A stretch of DNA of 64,000 bases, taken from Kineosporia corallincola. Its GTDB lineage: Bacteria > Actinomycetota > Actinomycetes > Actinomycetales > Kineosporiaceae. Shown here one piece after another: positions 8,220-16,464 of the stretch. The DNA lies in the NCBI RefSeq assembly GCF_018499875.1, contig NZ_JAHBAY010000002.1, positions 310,001 through 374,000 of the forward strand, in the 5' to 3' direction. Below the pieces are notes generated by a model. That model saw only the letters and a program-made list of their open reading frames with translations. It made no database searches and had not been told where the DNA came from. The translations under genes and the position numbers were made by a program. Numbering within the stretch: position 1 is the stretch's first letter; every line of letters starts with the position of its first letter.

Positions 8220-9397
8220 TTCAGGCCGATCGTCTGGTCGAGGAACTCGTTGGTGAACAGGTCCTCGGCCTTCAGGCCGTCCTTGGGCGCGGTGTTGCTC
8301 GCGGTGAAGATCGGGGTGTCGATGTCGATGATCTTCTGGATGCGCTCGGCGTCGAAGTCACCGATGTAGTCGTTGTCGCCGTTGCTCACGACGCCGTCGG
8401 AGATCAGCGTCTTGACCGAGTAGTCGGCCACGCCCTGGCTGTACACCCAGCCGTTGTTGAACTCGGTGACCAGCTCCAGCACCAGCTTGTTCGTGGCGGC
8501 CGGGTCGGCGAAGTAGTCCACCTCGGCCTGCTGGAGCACCGGCACCAGCTTCTTCAGGCAGGCGCTGTCCTGGTCCAGGTCGGCGGTGCGCACCGTCATC
8601 GCGGAGGAGTAGAACGGGTAGCCGGCGTCGTGCACCAGCTGGTACTTGACCGCCTTGCCCCAGGCCGGCACCTCGTTCTGGTAGATGTACGGCTCGGCGC
8701 TGGCGAAGCCCTGCTGCGCGTCCTTGCCCTGCGCGGCGGCGAACTTGGCCGGGGTGCCGTCGTAGGTGCCGTCGGTGACGCTCTTGTCGAGGATGCCGGA
8801 GCTGATCAGGTACTCCATGTACGCGGCGCCGCCGAAGTAGCGGGTCACCCCGCCGCTGGCCTTGAGTGCCTTGCCGAGCGAGGCGATGTCGGTGACGTCC
8901 GGGTAGGTCTGCGGGTCCCACATGATCATCTGCGGGCTCTTCTCCAGCGGGGCGAACACCGCGGTGATCGGGTTGTCCTTCGACATCCGCACCGCCTCGT
9001 CGGTATTCACGTAGCCCAGCATGATGTCCTTGTCCTGGTACATCTGGCTGGTCACCGTGGAGTAGCCGATCGCCGGCCCGCCGGAGCGGATCTCGACGTT
9101 CACGCCGGTGGACTTGCCCTCGTACATCAGCGGGCCGGACACCGACTTCTGGTCGGCGTCCACCGTGTAGTCGGCGCCGAGCAGCTGGTACAGGTGGCCG
9201 TGCTCGGCCTCCGGGTTCCAGTCGGTCTGGATGACGACGGTGGCCGGGCAGTCGGCGGACAGGTCCACCGACCCGGCAGCGGCCGGGGCGGCCGTCGCGG
9301 TGCCGGAGGACGAGCCGCCACCGCAGGCGGCCAGGGCGAGCACGGCGGCGGCGGACAGGCCGGCCGCCAGGCTCGTGGACAGGGAGCGACGCATCAT
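8216..9397 (-). CDS. ABC importer substrate-binding lipoprotein (NMT1/ThiY-like)
   Basis: A 393-aa lipoprotein. The signal peptide ends in the lipobox LAAC with C25 as the predicted lipidated residue, followed by a Gly/Ser/Thr/Ala linker. The body has TDWNPEAEHGHLYQLLG, as in binding proteins of the NMT1/THI5 and SsuA/TauA type, which serve importers for pyrimidine precursors, sulfonates and similar compounds. It delivers substrate to the permease and ATPase encoded immediately upstream. It lies 22 nt after the permease gene and overlaps the oxidase start, placing transport and catabolism in one operon. Confidence 0.85.
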   Translation of the reverse strand: MMRRSLSTSLAAGLSAAAVLALAACGGGSSSGTATAAPAAAGSVDLSADCPATVVIQTDWNPEAEHGHLYQLLGADYTVDADQKSVSGPLMYEGKSTGVNVEIRSGGPAIGYSTVTSQMYQDKDIMLGYVNTDEAVRMSKDNPITAVFAPLEKSPQMIMWDPQTYPDVTDIASLGKALKASGGVTRYFGGAAYMEYLISSGILDKSVTDGTYDGTPAKFAAAQGKDAQQGFASAEPYIYQNEVPAWGKAVKYQLVHDAGYPFYSSAMTVRTADLDQDSACLKKLVPVLQQAEVDYFADPAATNKLVLELVTEFNNGWVYSQGVADYSVKTLISDGVVSNGDNDYIGDFDAERIQKIIDIDTPIFTASNTAPKDGLKAEDLFTNEFLDQTIGLK

Positions 9398-9419
9398 TTC
9401 GGTTTCCTTCCGGGAAGTT

Positions 9420-10196
9420 TCAGCTCTGGTCGGCCCACTTGCCGGTGACCAGCCGGCCCAGCAGCCCGAACAGCAGGAACACGAAGACCCCGAGCAGCGA
9501 CGCGGTGATGATGGCCGCGAACGTGCCGGCGCCGTTGAGGCGGGAGTTGGACACCTGGATCAGCACGCCCAGGCCCGGGGTGCCGCGCTGGAAGAACTGG
9601 TCACCGACGATGGCGCCGATCACCGCCAGCCCGGCCGCGGTGCGCAGCCCCACGAAGATCGCCGGCAGCGCCGCCGGCAGCTGGAGCTTGACCAGGGTGG
9701 TCAGGCGCCCGGCCCCGTTGAGCCGGAACAGCTCACGCTGCGCCTTGTCGACCGAGGCCAGGCCGAAGAGCGTGTTGGACACCAGGGGGAACAGCGCGAT
9801 CATCACCGTCACGATCACCCGTGAGGTGAACTCGTAGCCGAAGATGGTGCCGATCAGCGGCACGATCGCCAGGATCGGGATGGTCTGGAGGATCACCGCG
9901 TACGGGTACAGCGAGCGCTCGATCCAGCGGGCCTGCGACATCAGCACCGCCCACGACATCCCGATCAGCACGGCGATCAGCAGGCCGGTGGCGGTCACCA
10001 CGACGGTCTGGAACAGGTTCTCCAGCAACGACTGCCGGAACTGCGCGTCGGTGAACGCGGTCTGTGCCACCAGGTGCGGGTAGGGCACCACGAACGCCAG
10101 CTGCTTGCCGGCGTCGTACCACCAGGCCACCAGGTACCAGGCCCCGATCACCAGGGCCAGCACGATGGTCGGCTGCCACCACGGGATGCGTTTCAT
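9420..10196 (-). CDS. ABC importer permease (SsuC/TauC type)
   Basis: A 258-aa membrane protein with about six hydrophobic segments and the BPD_transp_1 EAA loop region (LFRLNGAGRLTTLVKLQLPAALP...). It is the transmembrane partner of the ATPase with which it shares an ATGA overlap. A typical length for SsuC/TauC/ThiX permeases. A single permease gene implies a homodimer. Confidence 0.9.
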   Translation of the reverse strand: MKRIPWWQPTIVLALVIGAWYLVAWWYDAGKQLAFVVPYPHLVAQTAFTDAQFRQSLLENLFQTVVVTATGLLIAVLIGMSWAVLMSQARWIERSLYPYAVILQTIPILAIVPLIGTIFGYEFTSRVIVTVMIALFPLVSNTLFGLASVDKAQRELFRLNGAGRLTTLVKLQLPAALPAIFVGLRTAAGLAVIGAIVGDQFFQRGTPGLGVLIQVSNSRLNGAGTFAAIITASLLGVFVFLLFGLLGRLVTGKWADQS

Positions 10197-10942
10197 CGGT
10201 GACCCTCCCTCAGGGCGTGCGAGATTTTGCCGACCAGCGTGGCGAATTCGGCGGTGAAGCGGATGTCCGGGTCGCGGGGCATCGCGAACGGCACCTCGAA
10301 GGTGTCGACGATCGTGCCCGGGCGCCCGGACATCACCAGCACCTTGGTGGACAGGTACACGGCCTCGGCGACCGAGTGGGTGATGAACAGGCCGGCGAAG
10401 TTCTGCCGGACGAACAGCCGCAGCAGCTCGTCGTTGAGGCGCTCGCGGGTGATCTCGTCCAGCGCGCCGAACGGCTCGTCGAACAGGAACAGTTCCGGGT
10501 CGAGGGTCAGCGAGCGGGCCAGGGAGGTGCGCATCCGCATGCCGCCGGACAGCTGCCGGGGCAGGTGCTTCTCGAAGCCGGTGAGCCCGACCAGCTCGAT
10601 CGCCTCGGCGGCCCGCGCGGCGCGCTCGGTCTTGGGCACGTGGTGCAGCTCGGCGAGCAGTTCGACGTTGCGGCGCACCGAGCGCCAGGCCAGCAGGGTG
10701 GCGTCCTGGAACACGTAGCCGATGCGCTGTGAGGAGACGGTGGCGGTGCCGGCGGAGACCTGCTCCAGGCCGGAGGCGATGCGCAGCAGGGTGGACTTGC
10801 CGCAGCCGGAGGGGCCGACCACGGAGACGAACTCGCCGCGCGAGACGGTCAGGTCGACGCCGGTGAGGGCCTGGGTCGGGCCGAAACTCATGGCCACGTC
10901 GCGGAAGTCGAGCAGGACATCGGGTGGGGTGGGGTCGGGCAT
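10193..10942 (-). CDS. ABC importer ATPase (SsuB/TauB type)
   Basis: A 249-aa ATPase with Walker A GPSGCGKST, Q-loop YVFQDA, signature LSGGMRMR, Walker B LFLFDEPFGALDE and an H-switch (LFITHS). It energises the neighbouring importer. The ATG at 10942 is preferred because a purine-rich GGAAGAGAG lies just upstream; a GTG at 10972 that overlaps the upstream stop (GTGA) is the alternative and would add ten residues. Ends in an ATGA overlap with the permease. Confidence 0.9.
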   Translation of the reverse strand: MPDPTPPDVLLDFRDVAMSFGPTQALTGVDLTVSRGEFVSVVGPSGCGKSTLLRIASGLEQVSAGTATVSSQRIGYVFQDATLLAWRSVRRNVELLAELHHVPKTERAARAAEAIELVGLTGFEKHLPRQLSGGMRMRTSLARSLTLDPELFLFDEPFGALDEITRERLNDELLRLFVRQNFAGLFITHSVAEAVYLSTKVLVMSGRPGTIVDTFEVPFAMPRDPDIRFTAEFATLVGKISHALREGHR

Positions 10943-10968
10943 GCTCTCTTCCGCTCTCGCCGGGTGGT

Positions 10969-12195
10969 TCACAGGGCTGTTTCGTGGACGACGGACGACC
11001 GGGACACCAGCACCCCGCGGTGGATCACCCGGCGTTCGGCCGGGCCGGCGGCCACGACCTCGCCGAGACTGGTGCCGCGCACGGCCAGGAAGTCGGCGAC
11101 CGCGCCGACGCGGGCGCCGGCCGGGGGCAGGCCGAGCACGGCGCGGGAGCCGTCGGCGATCGCGTGGTAGGCCTCGTCGAGGGTCAGGTGCCCGGCGGTG
11201 ACCAGCAGCGACGCGGTCTCCAGGGCGTCGGCGCGGCCGACCGGGTTGAACGGGTCGCGCAGGTTGTCGGCGCCGCCGGCCACCGGTACACCGGCGTCCA
11301 GGAAGGCCCGCAGCGCGGTCAGGCCGCGGGGGGTGGCGACGGGGTGTTCCCAGCCCTGGAGGTAGAGGTTGGTGATCGGCAGCGAGATGATCCCGATGCC
11401 GGCGGCCCGGACCGCCTCGACGGTGGGCGCGAGTTCGGCTGCGGTCATGGTGCCCTGCCGCACGCAGTGCCCGGCCGAGCGCACCCGGTCGGCCGGCCAG
11501 TCCGTCACCGATCGCGCGTAGTGCGCGAGGGTCGGTGTGGCGGTGAGGTTCTCGTCGGTGTGGAGGTCGGCGCCGACGCCCCGCTCCCGGGCGATCGCGA
11601 GCAGCCGGTCCAGGTCGCGCAGCGGGTCGGGAGCCAGGTGCGGGGCGCCACCGACCAGGTCGACGCCCAGATCCAGGGCGGCGTGCACGACGTCGGTGGG
11701 GGTGTCGGGGGCGGCGAGCGCGACGATCTGGAGGTCGAGCAGGTGGCGGACCTGTTCGCGGAGCCCGGTCAGGGCCCGCACGCCGCGCAGCGGTTCGGGG
11801 CCGGGCAGCAGGTCGACGTGGGTGCGCACGGCGGTGGTGCCGTTGGCCAGCATCATCCGCAGGGCGGCGGTGGCCCGGGCGGCGATACCGGGGGTGGTCA
11901 TGGCGCGGCTGTGGGCCCGCCAGGAATCGATGGCCAGGCCGAGATCGCCCATCGGTGGCTGGATCTCGTCCCAGGACAGGGCCTTGTCGAGGTGGGAGTG
12001 CGGTTCGGCGGGGGCGGTGAGCAGCAGGAAGCCGGTCAGGTCGAGCCGGTGAGGGTCGGTGACCGCCGTGGGGCGCCCGGCATCCGCGGGGTTCACCGCG
12101 GTGACCATCCCGTCGTCGATGTCGACGTCCACCGTGCGGCCGTCCGGCAGCGTGGCACCGGCCAGGCGAGTGACATTCTCGAGCAAACCCGGCAT
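10969..12195 (-). CDS. Cytosine deaminase (CodA)-like metal-dependent hydrolase
   Basis: A 408-aa amidohydrolase, first gene of the operon. CodA-type landmarks: EPHSHLDKAL (two metal His), DLHTDENLTA (metal His and catalytic Glu region, as HCDE in CodA), SAGHCVRQG, LPITNLYLQG and GADNLRDPFNP. In E. coli CodA the last motif is HDDVFDP; here the residue equivalent to D314, which helps recognise the pyrimidine, is Asn. The fold and metal site are intact, so it should deaminate or hydrolyse a cytosine-like ring, but cytosine itself may not be the substrate. The ATG at 12195 has a strong GGAGGGGAG ribosome-binding site; the frame extends upstream but into the operator. Confidence 0.85.
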   Translation of the reverse strand: MPGLLENVTRLAGATLPDGRTVDVDIDDGMVTAVNPADAGRPTAVTDPHRLDLTGFLLLTAPAEPHSHLDKALSWDEIQPPMGDLGLAIDSWRAHSRAMTTPGIAARATAALRMMLANGTTAVRTHVDLLPGPEPLRGVRALTGLREQVRHLLDLQIVALAAPDTPTDVVHAALDLGVDLVGGAPHLAPDPLRDLDRLLAIARERGVGADLHTDENLTATPTLAHYARSVTDWPADRVRSAGHCVRQGTMTAAELAPTVEAVRAAGIGIISLPITNLYLQGWEHPVATPRGLTALRAFLDAGVPVAGGADNLRDPFNPVGRADALETASLLVTAGHLTLDEAYHAIADGSRAVLGLPPAGARVGAVADFLAVRGTSLGEVVAAGPAERRVIHRGVLVSRSSVVHETAL

Positions 12196-12232
12196 CTGCA
12201 CTCCCCTCCCGGGACTGATCTTGCGTAGGATG

Positions 12233-12263
12233 TCGCCGATGTTCCTGTGAGGAACATCGGCGA
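12233..12263. promoter_or_regulatory. 31-bp palindrome, probable operator between regulator and operon
   Basis: Perfect 13-bp arms (right arm GGAACATCGGCGA at 12251) with a 5-nt spacer TGTGA. It lies 38 nt upstream of the deaminase ATG and 60 nt upstream of the XRE-cupin gene, so one dimeric regulator could control both. On position and symmetry, the XRE-cupin protein is the obvious candidate. Confidence 0.8.
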
Positions 12264-12323
12264 ATCTAGACACCTGTCGTTTCAGCCGTGTCACGCGCGA
12301 CGTCGAAGCTGTAAAGCCTGCGG

Positions 12324-12953
12324 ATGGAGGCGATCACCGTCAGCGACACCCAGCAGATGCTCGGCGCCCGGATCCGTCAGGTGCGCCGGGCCCGGGGCCT
12401 GACCCTGATCCAGCTGGCCGACGCGGCCGGGCTCACCCACGGATTCCTCAGCAAGCTGGAGCGCGGCCTGGCCAGCCCGAGCATGGCCTCCCTGGCCCAG
12501 ATCGCCCTGGCCCTGGGCACCAGCCAGGTGGAACTGCTGGCCGGGTCCGGGTCCGGGTCCGGGCCCGCGCCGGGCGGGCCCACCGGCCACCACGAGCCTC
12601 CCGCCGCCGCACGGGCACCCGGCCCGGTCCGGGTGCAGCGCTCCGGCGAGGGGGTGAGCGGACCCTACGGCCTGGGTCGCGCCCGCCTGCTGACCAGCGG
12701 CGACCGGCGTCTCCAGCCGATGCTCAGCGAGGGCGAGAACACCGACCCCGGCGAGTACTTCCAGCACGACGAGGACGAGTTCGTCCACGTGATCGCCGGG
12801 CGGGTGCTCGTGGACCTGGGCCCCGGCGACGTGGTGACGCTGGGGCCGGGCGACTCGCTCTACCTCGGCGGGGGCACCCCGCACCGCTGGAGCACCGGCG
12901 GGCCCCAGCCGTACCAGCTGTTCATCGTCAAGGAGAATCCGCAGGCCCGGTAG
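12324..12953 (+). CDS. XRE-family regulator with C-terminal cupin sensor domain
   Basis: A 209-aa protein: an N-terminal helix-turn-helix (IRQVRRARGLTLIQLADAAG, with recognition helix around FLSKLERG), a Gly/Ser/Pro linker containing GSGSGSG from a 6-bp DNA repeat, and a C-terminal cupin barrel (QHDEDEFVHVIAGRV, GDSLYLGGGTPHRW). Such proteins sense a small metabolite through the cupin and bind DNA as dimers. Divergent from the heterocycle operon with the palindrome between them, it is very probably its regulator. No clear ribosome-binding site precedes the ATG. Confidence 0.88.
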   Translation: MEAITVSDTQQMLGARIRQVRRARGLTLIQLADAAGLTHGFLSKLERGLASPSMASLAQIALALGTSQVELLAGSGSGSGPAPGGPTGHHEPPAAARAPGPVRVQRSGEGVSGPYGLGRARLLTSGDRRLQPMLSEGENTDPGEYFQHDEDEFVHVIAGRVLVDLGPGDVVTLGPGDSLYLGGGTPHRWSTGGPQPYQLFIVKENPQAR

Positions 12954-13037
12954 CTGCATCCGGCCCACCCACCAGACCGACGCCGAAGACCCCTCCGCTG
13001 CGGTACTTTCCCGCGCACGTGCCGCTACGGTGACCCG
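12954..13037. other. Short spacer without recognised genes
   Basis: Together with the following fragment, this makes a stretch of about 300 bases between the XRE-cupin and Nudix genes. No hairpin, operator or convincing intact gene was seen in it. Confidence 0.5.
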
Positions 13038-13150
13038 ATGACGGTGCTGCTGTCGGCCGGCGACGTGCACGGGGCTCTCGACCTGGAGGCTCTCGCACAC
13101 GGCAGCGGCCACGCGCAGCGACGGTCCGGTGACCTGCCCGCCGAGGGCAC
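13038..13150 (+). pseudogene. Possible ornithine cyclodeaminase N-terminal remnant
   Basis: The first 20 residues, MTVLLSAGDVHGALDLEALA, resemble the start of ornithine cyclodeaminase/mu-crystallin proteins (pattern LLS-x-x-DV-x-x-xLDL-x-xLV). After that the frame loses the family pattern, and a CPPRAP segment resembling the next block appears in another frame. The whole piece is far too short for the 310-340-aa family. It may be a decayed fragment; chance resemblance is possible. Confidence 0.3.
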
Positions 13151-13252
13151 CGCGACCTTGCTGTTCCCCGGCCTGGCGGCCGGTTCACCGCCGCCCGCGG
13201 GAAACTCGTCATCCCCGATGCCTACCGGCCGGTCGGCGCCTAGCGTGGCAGG

Positions 13253-13762
13253 GTGATCTACACCGAAGCCGAACACGCCCAGTGGCTCGCCGCCCTGCCC
13301 CGCAAGCACATGGGCGCCGGGGTCCTGCTCACCGATCCCGAACAGCGCGTACTGCTGGTCGAGCCCGTGTACCAAGACACCTGGCTGCTGCCGGGCGGCA
13401 TCGTCGAGGCCGGGGAGTCGCCGCGGGCCGGGGCCTTCCGTGAGGTGCACGAGGAGCTCGGCCTGCGGATGGAACCGGGCCGGTTGCTCGTGGTCGACTG
13501 GGGCAGCAAGCGTCCCGACGGCGGGGACAGCCTGAACTGGCTGTTCGCGGGCTCCCCGGTGGCGGAGGCCGAGATCCGCCTCCAGGCCGAGGAACTGCGG
13601 GCCTGGGCCTGGTGCACCCCCGCCGAGGTGGATCGCCTGGCGCACCCGCGCATCGCCCGCGAGATCGCGGCCGCCCTGACCGCACTACGCGAGGGTCACA
13701 CCCTCTACCTGGAGAACGGGCACCCGGTGGATCAGGCAGATCAGCCTCCCACCACGCAGTGA
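13253..13762 (+). CDS. Nudix hydrolase
   Basis: A 169-aa protein with a complete Nudix box: G49, E55, R63-E64, E67-E68 and G70, in the G-x5-E-x7-RE-x2-EE-x-G spacing. These enzymes cleave nucleoside diphosphate-linked compounds (X-ppN) using Mg2+. The substrate is not evident; the protein fits the small house-cleaning Nudix group. GTG start. No operon partner is obvious. Confidence 0.88.
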   Translation: MIYTEAEHAQWLAALPRKHMGAGVLLTDPEQRVLLVEPVYQDTWLLPGGIVEAGESPRAGAFREVHEELGLRMEPGRLLVVDWGSKRPDGGDSLNWLFAGSPVAEAEIRLQAEELRAWAWCTPAEVDRLAHPRIAREIAAALTALREGHTLYLENGHPVDQADQPPTTQ

Positions 13763-13907
13763 GATCGTCCGGTTACCGGCGGTTTGCTACAGTCCAGGCA
13801 GTCAGGCGTCACCGTCCGCCTCGTCCTGCCCGGGGAACGCCATAAACCTCGTCCGACTCACGCCGTTCGAAGCCAGCGCCACCCTCAGCCTCTTCCGGCG
13901 CCGCGGG

Positions 13908-15047
13908 GTGCCGGCCTCTCTCCTGCTGCTCACCGTCCCGATTTTGCTCGGCGGGGTCGGGCTGCTGGCCGCTGTGCAGGGCACGCTGATCCATCACCAC
14001 GGCGGCCGCACGCTGCACGCCGATCTGCTCAACGTCATCGGCGAGGCCCCGGCCCCCACCGACACGTACTTCCCGTACCTGCGGGACTACCCCACCCTCG
14101 TCGTCCTCACCTTCACCGGCCTGACCGTCGCGCTCGCGTACCGCAACTGCGCGCTGATGGAGCGGTTCCTGCCCCGGCTCAAGGCCAACGGCCTGCTGTT
14201 CGTGCGGCCCCACGACCTGGACGCCTCGGCCCGGGCCCTGGCCCGGGCCAACCGCCGCTTCCGGCTGATCCGCAGGGCCCGGCCGCTGGTCATGGCGGCC
14301 TCTGCCGGGGTCGCCGCGCTGCTCATGCTCAGCGGCCGGACCGGCCCCACCTTCGGCACGCTGGCCCCGGCCGGTTCCGCCGCCGAACGGGAGGCCTGGA
14401 GCTCGCAGGCCTACCAGGGCTGGTGGGCGAGCCTGACCGGCCCGCACTGGCTGGGCGCGGTCACCTACTTCGCCGGGGCGTCGTTCATCGTCTACGTCAT
14501 CCTGAAGCACAACATCATCGGCATCTGCTTCGTGTCGTTCTTCGCCGCCACCGGCCCCCTGCTGCGCTACCGGGTGGACCGCCGCAACCGGGACGGCTAC
14601 TTCGGCTGGCTGATCATGCGCGACCTGCTGGCCACCGTCTTCGTCTCCCTGACGCTGAGCATCGTGGCCTTCGCGTCCATGTTCATCCTGATCCCGGTGA
14701 ACTCGGCCCCCTGGACCCTCCCGTTCCTCGTGCTCTACTTCGTCGGGGTGCCGTCGTACGTGATCCTCCCGATGCGCCTGCTGGAACGCGCCGTCGACCG
14801 CTACCGGCAGCGGGAGATCACCCTGACCGGCGATGCCTTCCGGCGTGCCCGCGCGGACGACACCCTGCCGGACGCGGAACGGCTGAACCTGAACGCCCTG
14901 GAACGGCAGGAGATCCTGGCGATCCAGCAGGCCCGGCCCCAGCTGTTCCGGGGCCGCACCATCGCGGTGACCGCCTCGATCTACATCATCCCGGTCCTCA
15001 CCTCCACGGCACAGACCGTCCTGTCGTACCTCCAGGTGTCCCACTGA
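13908..15047 (+). CDS. Multi-pass integral membrane protein, unknown function
   Basis: A 379-aa protein with about six or seven hydrophobic segments: near residues 3-25, 60-80, 130-145, 180-215, 245-270, 275-300 and 355-375. A basic cytosolic loop (RRARPLVM, RYRVDRRNRDG) and a charged segment before the last TM are also seen. It is not recognised as a transporter family. The GTG at 13908 lacks a good ribosome-binding site, and the frame stays open upstream with a plausible amphipathic sequence (LVRLTPFEASATLSLFRRRG), so the true start may be earlier with a non-standard codon. It converges on the amidohydrolase gene with an 18-nt gap. Confidence 0.7.
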   Translation: MPASLLLLTVPILLGGVGLLAAVQGTLIHHHGGRTLHADLLNVIGEAPAPTDTYFPYLRDYPTLVVLTFTGLTVALAYRNCALMERFLPRLKANGLLFVRPHDLDASARALARANRRFRLIRRARPLVMAASAGVAALLMLSGRTGPTFGTLAPAGSAAEREAWSSQAYQGWWASLTGPHWLGAVTYFAGASFIVYVILKHNIIGICFVSFFAATGPLLRYRVDRRNRDGYFGWLIMRDLLATVFVSLTLSIVAFASMFILIPVNSAPWTLPFLVLYFVGVPSYVILPMRLLERAVDRYRQREITLTGDAFRRARADDTLPDAERLNLNALERQEILAIQQARPQLFRGRTIAVTASIYIIPVLTSTAQTVLSYLQVSH

Positions 15048-15065
15048 AAAGCCCTGAGCGGCGGC

Positions 15066-16370
15066 TCACTTCGCCGTACGGCCCCGCACCCGCCGGTTCA
15101 GCGCCGTCACCAGCTCCCGCTCGTCCGCGTTCACCAGCTCGTAGTCCCGCACCACCACCCGCCCACCGACCACCACGTGCCGCGGGCGCCGGCCCGGGTT
15201 CGCCCACAGCAGCCCGGCGACCGGGTCGGCGACCCCGGCGTCGGCGACCCCCGACACGTCCCACACGCACAGGTCCGCGAACGAACCCGGGCGCAGGTTG
15301 CCCAGGTCGGCCCGGCCCAGCCCGGCCGCCGACCCGGCGGTCGCGGCCGACAGCACCTCACGGGCACTCAGCGGGCGTCCCACCAGGGCCGAGACCTGCA
15401 TCGCCAGGCGGACGTCCGCCAGCAGGTGACCGGCGTCGTTGCTGCCGCCCCCGCTGGTGCCCAGCCCGACCGGGACCCCGGCGTCGAGCAGCGCCGCCAC
15501 CGGCGCGACGCCCCAGCCCATCGGCACGTCGCAGCCCGGGGCGTGGGTGGCCGTGACGCCTGCGGACGCCAGCCGTTTGATCTCCGGCGCGGTGACGTCG
15601 CACAGGTGCGCGATCGTCACCCCGCTCTCCAGCCACCCCCACTCCTCCAGCAGCTCCAGAGGACGGCGCCCGTACCGTTCCAGCGCCACCTCCACGTCCA
15701 CCTGCTCGTTGGCCTGGGTCCGGCGGCGCAGCCCGAAACGGGCCGCCACCTCGGCCATCAGCTCGAAGGTCTCGCGCCGGTCGCTGTGCACACCGGCCGG
15801 GCCGACGGCCAGCTGGAGCATGCCGTCGTGGCTGATCCCGGTGCTCGTACCGGGCAGCAGGGCCTGCACGAGCCGGGTGGCCGAGGCGGCCGCCGCCTGC
15901 GGGTCGTCCCCGGCGCTGCCGCGCACGAAAACCAGCCGGGCGCCGAGCTCGCGCGCGGTCCCCGCCACCGCCGAGGCGATGCCGACGTCGTCGGCGCCCT
16001 GCGGCCAGGTGAGGTGATGGTCGGCGATCGTGGTGACGCCGCACAGCAGGGCCTCGGCCACGCCCACCCCCGCCGCCGCACGGGCCAGCTCCGGGTCGAC
16101 CCCGGCCGAGCGGTAACCGGCCGCCATCACGCCCAGCCACTCACGCATCGGCACGCCACGGGTGCCGGGCAGGGTGCGGAAGGCGCTCTGGAACAGGTGG
16201 TGGTGGGCGTTGACCAGGCCGGGCGTGACCACGGCCCCCTCGGCGTCCAGAATCTCCGGGCCGGTGACCTCCTGGGCCGCGCTGACCCTGCCCTCCTCGA
16301 CGAACAGGTTCCCCGAGATCTCGGTGGCCGGGTCGACGAGAATCCTGCTGGCGCCGGTGATCGTGAGCAT
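15066..16370 (-). CDS. 8-oxoguanine deaminase-like ATZ/TRZ amidohydrolase
   Basis: A 434-aa amidohydrolase of the ATZ/TRZ subgroup. It has GLVNAHHHLFQSAFR (metal His pair), ADHHLTW, EQVDVEVAL, IAHLCDVTAPE and GLGTSGGGSNDAGHL, which matches 8-oxoguanine deaminases and hydroxyatrazine ethylaminohydrolases. It would remove an amino or alkylamino group from a purine or triazine ring; 8-oxoguanine to urate is the most likely reaction from motif similarity. Start at ATG 16370, giving a family-typical length; open codons upstream overlap the divergent DUF1349 gene. Confidence 0.82.
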   Translation of the reverse strand: MLTITGASRILVDPATEISGNLFVEEGRVSAAQEVTGPEILDAEGAVVTPGLVNAHHHLFQSAFRTLPGTRGVPMREWLGVMAAGYRSAGVDPELARAAAGVGVAEALLCGVTTIADHHLTWPQGADDVGIASAVAGTARELGARLVFVRGSAGDDPQAAAASATRLVQALLPGTSTGISHDGMLQLAVGPAGVHSDRRETFELMAEVAARFGLRRRTQANEQVDVEVALERYGRRPLELLEEWGWLESGVTIAHLCDVTAPEIKRLASAGVTATHAPGCDVPMGWGVAPVAALLDAGVPVGLGTSGGGSNDAGHLLADVRLAMQVSALVGRPLSAREVLSAATAGSAAGLGRADLGNLRPGSFADLCVWDVSGVADAGVADPVAGLLWANPGRRPRHVVVGGRVVVRDYELVNADERELVTALNRRVRGRTAK

Positions 16371-16464
16371 CCGGTGGTTGTACCAGATGCCCGCGCGGAG
16401 AACGGAGAAATCGGCTGCGGACAGCTCTGGGACGGTGACACCAGGCTCTGCAAGGATCATGGTC

